Origin: Pirellulales bacterium
GTDB taxonomy: Bacteria > Planctomycetota > Planctomycetia > Pirellulales > JAICIG01
NCBI GenBank assembly: GCA_035533075.1
Contig: DATLUO010000246.1
Span: 1 to 60,899, forward strand
Length of the DNA: 60,899 nt
Direction: 5' to 3'
The notes beneath the pieces are model-generated. The model saw only the letters and a list, made by a program, of their open reading frames with translations. It did not search any database and was not told the origin of the DNA. This document shows, one piece after another, positions 20,091 to 28,211 of the stretch (position 1 is its first letter; every line of letters starts with the position of its first letter). Made by a program: the position numbers and the translations under genes.

Positions 20091-20860
20091 CCTTGAATTG
20101 CCCTGATTCGTTCCGCTGCCCAGGCTGCGGCGGCTGTGGACAGAGGCACGTCTGGCGGCTTCGAATAGTCGATGGCCACGGCGTAGGGCGACAGCTCGTA
20201 GATCGTGGAGAATGCTTGTTGCAGATCCAACGGAACGTCGGGGTCCGGCTCTCGCAGAGGTACGCGCACCGTCGGCAGACGATCGAACAGGGGAACCGGC
20301 CAAACTTCCGTTTCCGGCCGCCTGTTGGCGCGTGTCAAGAACACAAAATAGTCGGCAGCCGGCAACGGCTTCGTCATGGGAACTCGCTTCCCCTTGCGAA
20401 GCAAGTCGATCTCCAGCAGATGGGCCGTGCTCAGAAGAATTTTCTTGCGCTTCTCCAGGTATTCCTTGCGGCCGTCGCTGCGTTGATTCGTGGGCGAGAG
20501 GATCTCGATCAGCGTCACGAGCTCACGTCCGGATCGATCTCGTATCTCGACCCACGAATGCGGAACCCGCGAAGGCACCACGGTCGTCAGTTTGATCGGA
20601 GCCTCGGCCAGCGCGGCGCCGCCAATGGGCAATGGCGCCTGCCTCGCCTCAACCACGCCCACATCAGGGTAGACATCCGTTGCCTCGATCGAAACCTCCT
20701 CAGGAGTATCCGTTACCTGACGCTGGTTGGCAAAGGCGAGATAGCGCGGCAAGAGCCTGGGGGTCAACTGACGCGCAATTTCCACCGCCAACTGAATGTG
20801 GAACGTGGTCCACAATTCGCCTTCAAGATAGGGGTCCATGCCGGGAAATGGGCACGACAT
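20087..20860 (-). CDS. DUF4058 family protein
   Basis: From the ATG at 20860 (preceded by CGGAGGATTAC) the protein has 257 residues starting MSCPFPGMDPYLEGELWTTF, the exact family opening. The core reads VTLIEILSPTNQR, then EYLEKRKKILLSTAHLLEID, with Glu and Lys positions resembling a PD-(D/E)XK nuclease-like fold. DUF4058 proteins are frequent in Planctomycetota and cyanobacteria and have no established function. The gene is convergent with the GH57 gene (4-base overlap). It lies between the real 3' end of that gene and a second partial copy of the same 3' end, so it probably arrived by a duplicative insertion. A second, divergent family member occurs at 51202-51945. Confidence 0.9.
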   Translation of the reverse strand: MSCPFPGMDPYLEGELWTTFHIQLAVEIARQLTPRLLPRYLAFANQRQVTDTPEEVSIEATDVYPDVGVVEARQAPLPIGGAALAEAPIKLTTVVPSRVPHSWVEIRDRSGRELVTLIEILSPTNQRSDGRKEYLEKRKKILLSTAHLLEIDLLRKGKRVPMTKPLPAADYFVFLTRANRRPETEVWPVPLFDRLPTVRVPLREPDPDVPLDLQQAFSTIYELSPYAVAIDYSKPPDVPLSTAAAAWAAERIRAIQG

Positions 20861-20956
20861 GTAATCCTCCGAGTGACCTAAGCCCGACCTTTTCAAAGCA
20901 CGCCTCTTCTTATCATCCGCAAACATCGCGCAATACTCAAGTGCGACGCCCTTACG

Positions 20957-21050
20957 CCAGCGGCCGCTGGAACGGCGGCGATGAGCCTGTCGGTCGACAC
21001 CTCTCGCGCCGAGAGCCGCATGGAGAAGCCCGCCATAGCCGTGGCACAGT
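20957..21050 (+). pseudogene. Duplicated 3' end of the GH57 gene
   Basis: In one frame this stretch reads MSLSVDTSRAESRMEKPAIA, which is the GH57 C-terminus (MSLSVDTSRAESRMEKPAVA) with few changes; the nucleotide match to 19999-20085 is about 85-90% over roughly 90 bases. It has no start and its stop is missing, so the frame runs on into the adjacent REP repeat. The copy is in direct orientation about 960 bases from the original, with DUF4058 between. Confidence 0.88.
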
Positions 21051-21056
21051 CAGCTC

Positions 21057-21206
21057 ATAGGGTGGGACCAGTGAGCTTTCGAGCGCCGGCCCACCACCTT
21101 TAAGGCATTGGGCGTTAGGTGTTAGGCACGCGTAGAACGTCGCGCCTAAAGCCTGACGCCTCTTCTCGGTGGGCCGGCGCTCGCAAGCTCGCTGGTCCCA
21201 CCCTAC
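21057..21206. repeat. REPIN (GTAGGGTGGG family) with heptamer-containing spacer
   Basis: Left REP at 21057-21096 (first base changed, ATAGGG), right REP at 21167-21206 in inverse orientation. The spacer carries 7-bp series (GCGTTAG GTGTTAG; GCCTAAA GCCTGAC GCCTCTT). The right end supplies the TAG stop codon of the methyltransferase gene on the minus strand. Confidence 0.88.
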
Positions 21207-21838
21207 GGATTCCTCTTCTGCGCCACGACGATGATCTGCCGGGCGAAGTCGATGCCGATCAGGCGGAACAGCCAGCCGAAAACGTAGCGCCGCAAGATCA
21301 CCTGGTGCGGCGGATGATTGTAGATGCGGGCGATCCGGGTCACTTCCAGTCCCGCGGCTTCGAGCAGGCCGCCCAACTCGTCGTAGCACAGCGGCGTGCG
21401 GTGCGAGGCGTCGCGCAGATAGGCGGGCGGATAATAGGTGTTGGGCGTGCTCAGCACCAGGTGTCCAGCCGGCTTGAGCAGTTTCGCCAGTTGCCCGAGC
21501 CACTCGGGCAGCTCGTCGAAGGAAAGGTGCTCGGCGGTTTCCAGGGCGAAGATCAAATCGAACGAGCGATCGACGGCGTCGAGCGCGTGATAGTCGTGCC
21601 CGCCGCGCGGGTCGATGTCGAGCGAGCGATAGCGCACGCCGCGTCGTTTTTCGGCGAACATCTCGCCCATGCGGCGGTCGCCGGCGCCGACGTCGAGCAC
21701 GTCGTTTTCATCGCGCACCACGTCGAGCAGCACGTCGCGCGCGCGGCGCACGAGCGGCAAATCGAACACGCGGCCGAAGCGCGCGGCGACGGCGCAACGA
21801 AATTTGTATTGCTCCGACCAAGAATTCTGCTTGCACAT
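21203..21838 (-). CDS. Class I SAM-dependent methyltransferase
   Basis: A 211-residue protein with the Rossmann-like methyltransferase motifs: motif I NDVLDVGAGDRRMGEMFAEK (SAM-binding glycines), an acidic residue at the end of strand 2 (YRSLDIDPRGG), motif post-I/II FDLIFALETAEHLSFDELPE, and LKPAGHLVLSTPNTYYPPAY. The asparagine-tyrosine segment STPNTYYP resembles those in methyltransferases acting on small molecules or glycans, but the substrate is unknown. A short hydrophobic stretch near the C-terminus (YVFGWLFRLIGIDF) could touch the membrane. The stop codon TAG is the end of a REP repeat, so the original C-terminus may have been altered by that insertion. The long spacer 21839-22138 upstream holds no gene I can support. 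Confidence 0.88.
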   Translation of the reverse strand: MCKQNSWSEQYKFRCAVAARFGRVFDLPLVRRARDVLLDVVRDENDVLDVGAGDRRMGEMFAEKRRGVRYRSLDIDPRGGHDYHALDAVDRSFDLIFALETAEHLSFDELPEWLGQLAKLLKPAGHLVLSTPNTYYPPAYLRDASHRTPLCYDELGGLLEAAGLEVTRIARIYNHPPHQVILRRYVFGWLFRLIGIDFARQIIVVAQKRNP

Positions 21839-22138
21839 TGGCGCGAAATGCGTACTATATCTCAGTTATCGAGCATTGCTTCGACGTCGTTGGCGAAGTT
21901 GCTCGTCGATCCAACGATCGCGAGCCATTCTCTCCGCACGACGGCGAGGCAATCAAGATGAACGCGACCGATCATCCGATCGACCGAGGCACCGCGGGCC
22001 GGTTCGTTCGGCCCGCAAGTGAAGAAGCGACGGATGGTTGGGAGCAAACGTTTCCGTGGCGACGAACCTGTCGAGCTTCCGCCCCCAGCCCGGCAAGCGG
22101 CAAGGAAGTCGCCGTCACTCTCATTTGGAGGACGTACG

Positions 22139-22216
22139 GTGGCCAAGAAGAAAGCAGCCAAAAAGGCAGCTCCCAAGAAGAAGGCAGCTAAGAAGAAGAC
22201 CGCGAAGAAGAAGTAG
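22139..22216 (+). CDS. 25-residue lysine/alanine-rich histone H1-like peptide
   Basis: GTG start, with TTTGGAGGACGTACG upstream giving a strong, well-spaced ribosome-binding site, then AKKKAAKKAAPKKKAAKKKT and AKKK before a TAG stop. The peptide is nearly all Lys and Ala with one Pro, like the C-terminal tails of bacterial histone H1-like proteins that bind DNA non-specifically. A strong intrinsic terminator follows at 22355. The same frame stays open upstream to a GTG at 22019 (65 residues), but that part has no family character. It may be a genuine mini-nucleoid protein or a tail left from a larger gene. Confidence 0.6.
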   Translation: MAKKKAAKKAAPKKKAAKKKTAKKK

Positions 22217-22354
22217 CGCGCCTTTTGAGGCTAGCCACGTCGCCAGGACGTCTGCCGCCGGCCGCATTCGCGCGTCCGAGAGCAGAAGGCCCCGGAACTC
22301 GCTCACGCGAGTTCTGCCCTCGTCCACGGCGTCACAGAAACGACGAGAGAGAAG

Positions 22355-22386
22355 CGCCCGGTCGGATTGGCCGGGCGTTTCTGTTT
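22355..22386 (+). terminator. Intrinsic terminator after the lysine-rich gene
   Basis: CGCCCGG (22355-22361) pairs with CCGGGCG (22371-22377) and is followed by TTTCTGTTTT. It terminates plus-strand transcription from the small basic gene and sits next to the end of the convergent GNAT gene. Confidence 0.8.
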
Positions 22387-23556
22387 TCAAAGGGCATTCA
22401 AGTCGTACATGCGGTACTTCTTGTAGACCTTGGCCCCGCCCTTTTCCAGGCCCAGGCGGGCCAGGTCGTTGTCTTCCGAAATCCAGGAGAACTCGGCTTC
22501 GTCGAAGCCCAGCTCGATCCCCTTCGGCGAGAGCGCCTTCATCAGCACCAGGCCCAGGCCCCAACGCTGATATTCGGGCACGACGTTGATGCTCAGAATC
22601 CGCACGCGCGAAATGTCCTTCTTCTTGCTGAGCAGCCGGAACACGCCGAACGGAAACAGCCGCCCGCCGATCTCTTTGATGCGGGGGTTGTAGTCGGGCA
22701 GGCCGATGATCGCCCCCACCGGCACGCCCTCGACCTCGGCGATAACCGCCAGCTCGGGCACGATCAGGTGCTCCAGCGACGCCGCCAGCTTTCGCATTTC
22801 GCCCGGCGGCAAGGGCACAAAGCCCCAATTCACCGTCAGCGTGCGATTGTAAAGATCGACGAACGCCTCGACGTCGGCCTTGAACGTGCGGCGGGTCGTG
22901 TGGCGGATGACGGCGTTGCAACGGGCCTGGGCCTGGTCGGCCAGCGGGTTCAGCCGGGCGGCCACCGACGGCAGGTCGCCGCGCTCACCGAGATAGGCCA
23001 GCAGGTCGTGGCCCTTGGTGAAGCCATAGCTCTCGACAAGCTGCGGATAATAGGGCGGATTGTAGGTCATCATGAACGTCGGCGGACTGTCGAACCCTTC
23101 GATCAACAGCCCGCATTCGTAGTTCATCGAGGGGTTGGCCGGCCCGCGCAGCGACTCCATCCCGTGCTGCTTGAGCCAGCCGGCGGCGGCGGCGAACAGC
23201 GAGCGGGCCACGGCCGGGTCGTCCGTCGACTCGAAGAAACCGAAAAACCCGCGCCGCTCCTTATTGAAGTCGTTGTGTGCTCGGTTGATGATGGCGGCAA
23301 TCCGGCCGCACACCCGGCCGTTGCGCCGCGCCAGGAACGTCTGGCAATCGGCGTGGTCATAGAAGGGATGCCGCTTGTATCCGAGCAGCTCCTTCTGGTT
23401 GCCCAACAGCGGCGGCATCCAGTTCGGGTCGTCGCGATACAGGTCGAAGGGAAACTGCACGAACTGGCGGCGCTCGCGCCAGCTCGTCACGGGAGTCACG
23501 GCCACGTCGGCCATCGTTCGTGCCGCACGAACGCTCTTGCTCAATCCAGTCGTCAT
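22387..23556 (-). CDS. Large GNAT-type N-acetyltransferase family protein
   Basis: A 389-residue protein of the two-lobed GNAT type found widely in bacteria (YghO-like). Evidence: WRERRQFVQFPFDLYRDDPN and WMPPLL near the N-terminus, RNGRVCGRIAAIINRAHNDF, a middle motif FFGFFESTDDPAVARSLFAA, LRGPANPSMNYECGLLIEGF, and the C-terminal acetyl-CoA-like strand-loop RVRILSINVVPEYQRWGLGL (Q/RxxGxG/A variant). The substrate is unknown. It lies 35 bases downstream of an aldehyde dehydrogenase on the same strand, so the two probably form an operon. The ATG at 23556 has GAGGA upstream. Confidence 0.8.
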   Translation of the reverse strand: MTTGLSKSVRAARTMADVAVTPVTSWRERRQFVQFPFDLYRDDPNWMPPLLGNQKELLGYKRHPFYDHADCQTFLARRNGRVCGRIAAIINRAHNDFNKERRGFFGFFESTDDPAVARSLFAAAAGWLKQHGMESLRGPANPSMNYECGLLIEGFDSPPTFMMTYNPPYYPQLVESYGFTKGHDLLAYLGERGDLPSVAARLNPLADQAQARCNAVIRHTTRRTFKADVEAFVDLYNRTLTVNWGFVPLPPGEMRKLAASLEHLIVPELAVIAEVEGVPVGAIIGLPDYNPRIKEIGGRLFPFGVFRLLSKKKDISRVRILSINVVPEYQRWGLGLVLMKALSPKGIELGFDEAEFSWISEDNDLARLGLEKGGAKVYKKYRMYDLNAL

Positions 23557-23591
23557 GGGAACTCAATCCTCGTCAGGGGAAAGGCGGACTT

Positions 23592-25001
23592 TCAGTGTAC
23601 GACCACCATCTTGGTTTCGGTCATTTCTTCGACGGCATACCTCGGCCCTTCTTTGCCGAAGCCGCTCTCTTTCAGCCCGCCGTAAGGCATCAGGTCGGCC
23701 CGCCATGCCGGACCCCAGTTAATATGGATATTGCCGGAATCGACCTCGCGTGCGAACCGCAGTGCCCAGTCGATGTTCTGCGTGAAAATGCCGGCGCTAA
23801 GACCGTAGCGAGAGTCGTTCGCCAAGGCAATGGCTTCCTCCAGCGAAGCGGTGCGGGTGACGGCCACGGCCGGGCCGAACAACTCGTCGCAGCTTATCCG
23901 CATTTCGGGCTTGACGTCCGCGACCAACGTCGGCTCGAACAGCGATCCGTGCCGCCGGCCGCCGGCCAGCAGCCTGGCGCCGCCGGCCACCGCCTCATCG
24001 ACCCACTGGCCCACGCGCTCGGCGTCTTTTTCGCGAATCATCGGACCCATTTTCACCTCGGCGTCGAACGGATCGCCGGCCTTCAATGCGGCCACTTTGG
24101 GCCGTAGCGCGTCCAGCAGGTCACCGTAAACCTCGCCCATCGCGATCACGCGCTGCGTGCTGATGCAGGTTTGCCCAGCGTTGGCATAACCCGTCAACAC
24201 CGCCAATTCAGCCACTTTCTCCAAGTCGGCGTCGGGCATGACGATGAGCGGGCTGTTCGAGCCAAGTTCCAGGGTCACTTTTTTCAGCCCCGCCGCCTGA
24301 CATAGTTTTTCGCCCACCTCGCGGCTGCCGGTAAAGCTTACCTTACGCACACGGGGGTCGCGGACCAGGGCATCGCCCAACGTGCCGCCTGGACCGGTGA
24401 CGCAGGCGATGGCCGCCGGCGGCAAGCCGGCTTCGAGCAAGATTTCGACCAGTTTCAAGGCCGAGAGCGGCGTATCGCTGGCCGGTTTGACCACCACGGC
24501 GTTTCCCGCCGCCAGGGCCGGGCCGACCTTGTGGCAGACCAAATTGAGAGGGAAGTTGAAGGGCGTGATGGCGGCCACCACGCCGCACGGCACGCGCAGC
24601 GTAAAGCCGAGCTTGCCCGCCCCGCCGGGGGCGCCGTCGAGCGGCACCATCTCGCCGCAGATCCGCTTCGCCTCTTCGGCCGAAAGCTGAATCGTTTCGG
24701 TCGCGCGCTGGACCTCGGTCTTTCCTTCGGCAAACGTCTTGCCGACTTCCAGACTAATGGTCCGGCCCAATTCGTCGGTGCGTTGGCGCATCAGCTCGGC
24801 GGCCCGACTGAGAATTTGAGAACGGTCGTAGCCGGCGGTCCGCCGCATCAGCGCCGCCCCCTCGACGGCGCCTTCGACGGCGCTGGCAATATCGCCCGCG
24901 TCGCCCTCGGGCACCGTATCGACCACGGAGCCATCGAACGGATTGCGGACCTCGATCTTTTCGGATTTATCGGCCCATTGGCCGCGGAGGAACATTTTCA
25001 T
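23592..25001 (-). CDS. NAD(P)-dependent aldehyde dehydrogenase
   Basis: A 469-residue aldehyde dehydrogenase superfamily enzyme oxidising an aldehyde to the acid. Key residues are visible: oxyanion Asn149 in TPFNFP, Lys172 in VVVKPAS, the glycine motif FTGSREVG (223-230), general base Glu245 in LELGSNSP, and nucleophile Cys279 in GQTCIS. GFGKEGPRYAVEEMTETKMV closes the protein as usual. Nothing identifies the substrate; the context is only the downstream GNAT gene. An alternative start two codons later (MFLRG) is equally possible. Confidence 0.93.
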   Translation of the reverse strand: MKMFLRGQWADKSEKIEVRNPFDGSVVDTVPEGDAGDIASAVEGAVEGAALMRRTAGYDRSQILSRAAELMRQRTDELGRTISLEVGKTFAEGKTEVQRATETIQLSAEEAKRICGEMVPLDGAPGGAGKLGFTLRVPCGVVAAITPFNFPLNLVCHKVGPALAAGNAVVVKPASDTPLSALKLVEILLEAGLPPAAIACVTGPGGTLGDALVRDPRVRKVSFTGSREVGEKLCQAAGLKKVTLELGSNSPLIVMPDADLEKVAELAVLTGYANAGQTCISTQRVIAMGEVYGDLLDALRPKVAALKAGDPFDAEVKMGPMIREKDAERVGQWVDEAVAGGARLLAGGRRHGSLFEPTLVADVKPEMRISCDELFGPAVAVTRTASLEEAIALANDSRYGLSAGIFTQNIDWALRFAREVDSGNIHINWGPAWRADLMPYGGLKESGFGKEGPRYAVEEMTETKMVVVH

Positions 25002-25039
25002 GGCATACTTCAGCGATTTGAGAAGGCGTTAAGTTAAGC

Positions 25040-25150
25040 AGGCGTCAGGCGTCAGGCGTCAGGCAATTGCAAATTCGCAATTCGCAATTGCCTGAATCCT
25101 GGACCCCAAACCCTAATCCCCAAACCCTAATCCCCAAACCCTAATTGACC
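25040..25150. repeat. Cluster of three different heptanucleotide repeat arrays
   Basis: Three adjacent arrays, all with 7-bp periodicity: GGCGTCA x3 (about 25041-25061), CGCAATT-type units (GCAAATT CGCAATT CGCAATT, 25069-25090), and CCCCAAA CCCTAAT x3 (25104-25145). The middle array lies in an inverted repeat with 11-base arms CAGGCAATTGC / GCAATTGCCTG (25060-25070 and 25084-25094). They fill the spacer between divergent genes. Confidence 0.9.
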
Positions 25151-25158
25151 AAACCCCT

Positions 25159-26502
<1,344 letters not shown>

Positions 26503-26510
26503 ATTGGCAC

Positions 26511-26750
26511 GTAGGGTGGGACCAGCGAGCTTGCGAGCGCCGGCCCGCCGTAAGCGATGTCGCTTACCTGGAGAGAGACCTCCAGCGCGCTGGAGGTCTC
26601 TCCCAGCGAAACCATGTGGGGGGTGATCACCAGCGCGCTGGTGATCCATTCCGGAGAACCATGTGGGGGGTGATCTCCAGCGCGCTGGAGATGAAAAGCG
26701 CCGTCGCCAATGGTGGGCCGGCGCTCGCAAGCTCGCTGGCCCCACCCTAC
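26511..26750. repeat. REPIN enclosing three nested perfect palindromes
   Basis: Outer REPs at 26511-26550 and 26712-26750 (inverse). Between them are three perfect palindromes centred on CCAGCGCGCTGG: 30 bp at 26573-26602, 22 bp at 26625-26646 and 20 bp at 26673-26692. The second and third are each preceded by the same 18-base word (ACCATGTGGGGGGTGATC at 26611-26628 and 26658-26675), a 47-bp direct period. No protein is encoded. The right REP ends 9 bases before the next start codon. Confidence 0.85.
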
Positions 26751-26759
26751 AGCCTCAAT

Positions 26760-27359
26760 ATGAATCTCTGCCTAATTATTGGCACGGCGAACCGCAAGAA
26801 AGGCCAGGAACTGGCGGAACTTGTCGCGCCGCTCGGTGTGCGGGTGCGGACCTTGGCCGATTTTCCGCCGGCGGAAGTAGCGGAGACGGGCGATACCTTT
26901 GCCGCCAATGCGGCCATCAAGGCCACCGAGCATGCGAAGCGACTGGGCCAGTGGGTGTTGGCTGACGACAGCGGCTTGTGCGTCGACGCGCTTGGCGGCC
27001 GGCCGGGCGTGCATTCCGCGCGTTATGCCGGCCCTTCAGCGAGCGACGGCGACAACAACCGCCGCTTGCTCGAAGAACTGGCCGATGTGCCACTTGAGCG
27101 CCGCACGGCGCGTTACGTTTGCCATGCCACGCTGGCCGGTCCCGACGGCCAGGTCGGGGCCGAGGCCGAAGACGATTGTCATGGCCGCATTCTCTTGGCC
27201 CCCAGCGGAAGCGGTGGTTTCGGCTACGACCCGCTGTTTGAGATCGTCGAATATCATCGCACGTTCGGCGATCTCGGCCCGGAAGTGAAAGCGTGCCTCA
27301 GTCATCGTGCGCGTGCCATGCGCAAGCTGCTGCCGGCCATCCAGCGCCTGATCGTGTAG
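26760..27359 (+). CDS. rdgB: XTP/dITP pyrophosphatase (RdgB/HAM1)
   Basis: This house-cleaning enzyme hydrolyses non-canonical purine nucleoside triphosphates (dITP, XTP) to monophosphates and keeps them out of DNA and RNA. It has 199 residues, as usual. Motifs: GTANRKKGQELAE (phosphate-binding TxNxxK), ADDSGLCVDALGGRPGVHSA RY (DDSGL, metal/base recognition), GFGYDPLFEI and LSHRARAMRKL near the end. The ATG at 26760 comes 9 bases after a REP element and has no clear ribosome-binding site. The TAG stop is itself the second to fourth base of another REP, so the gene is bounded on both sides by repeats. Confidence 0.95.
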   Translation: MNLCLIIGTANRKKGQELAELVAPLGVRVRTLADFPPAEVAETGDTFAANAAIKATEHAKRLGQWVLADDSGLCVDALGGRPGVHSARYAGPSASDGDNNRRLLEELADVPLERRTARYVCHATLAGPDGQVGAEAEDDCHGRILLAPSGSGGFGYDPLFEIVEYHRTFGDLGPEVKACLSHRARAMRKLLPAIQRLIV

Positions 27360-27376
27360 GGTGGGACCAGCGAGCA
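27356..27376. repeat. Half REP overlapping the rdgB stop codon
   Basis: GTAGGGTGGGACCAGCGAGC, the first half of the REP consensus, begins one base before the rdgB stop and breaks off after 20 bases. It appears to be a truncated insertion. Confidence 0.85.
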
Positions 27377-27389
27377 ACTTCACGCGGCG

Positions 27390-28043
27390 CTAGTATCCAT
27401 AGGGCGAGCGAAGCGCGCCGCCCATGTAGCCGCCGCCGCTGGTGGCGTAGTTGAAGCGGCCCGTGTTGGCGATCACGCGATCGGGGTCGCAATCAAACAA
27501 CCCGTGCCCCGCCGTGCCGATTCGATAGTCGTAGGGAGTGATCATCAGCTTGTCGTGGAAGCGGTCGATCTGGCGCTGATAATCGCCGTCGTTCTTGGTC
27601 AGCGCTCCCTGAGAAGCGGAGCTGTTTCGCCAGCGCTCGACCGCGCGGCGACGCATGGCGTCGTCCTGAGACCCCGAATCGCTGTAACGGCCCGCGAATT
27701 GCTGCTGGCGCCATTCCTGATATTCATGGGCCTTCGGGCTGGGAATCGTCCATTGCTTGCCGTCCCAGAGCGCCCATTGGTTGTTCGGCAACCAGTACCA
27801 CCACTTGTTGTTGAACTTCCGATAACGCGCGTTGTCGCGGGAGCCAGCCTGGCTGGACGCTCGGTTCGCCGCGGACTGAGCGGCCGCATTTGGCACGCTT
27901 TCGAGCGGCCCTGGCGATGCTTGGATCGGCGGAAGCAATTCGATGTGTTCCTGTGCTGTAGCCGCCCCCGAAAGACAAGCCGCCACCAGGGCCGAAATGC
28001 CGAATAAGCCCGGAACCCCCATGCGGAATTGGTGAATTCTCAC
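27390..28043 (-). CDS. Exported hypothetical protein, planctomycete type
   Basis: A 217-residue protein with a signal peptide (hydrophobic LFGISALVAACLSGAATAQ). After an Ala/Gln/Asn-rich linker the core reads KFNNKWWYWLPNNQWALWDG then KQWTIP, an aromatic-rich motif typical of secreted planctomycetal proteins. The tail is also rich in Gly and Tyr (FNYATSGGGYMGGALRSPYG). It is probably periplasmic or surface-associated; no domain is recognised. The longest frame uses GTG 28043; ATG 28022 is a possible alternative inside the signal. Confidence 0.7.
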   Translation of the reverse strand: MRIHQFRMGVPGLFGISALVAACLSGAATAQEHIELLPPIQASPGPLESVPNAAAQSAANRASSQAGSRDNARYRKFNNKWWYWLPNNQWALWDGKQWTIPSPKAHEYQEWRQQQFAGRYSDSGSQDDAMRRRAVERWRNSSASQGALTKNDGDYQRQIDRFHDKLMITPYDYRIGTAGHGLFDCDPDRVIANTGRFNYATSGGGYMGGALRSPYGY

Positions 28044-28211
28044 GCTTACGCCCTCGGATCAAGTTTGGCCAACACGTGCGGGCTCGTTTGCGAACGGCGC
28101 GCCACGGCTGAACGACGCCGTTCGCGCCGTCATCTTCGATAATACCATTGCCATCGGTTTCTTCGCTACTCTCGCTTGAACCTTCCTACTTTCCTTAAGG
28201 AGAATCCCGCT

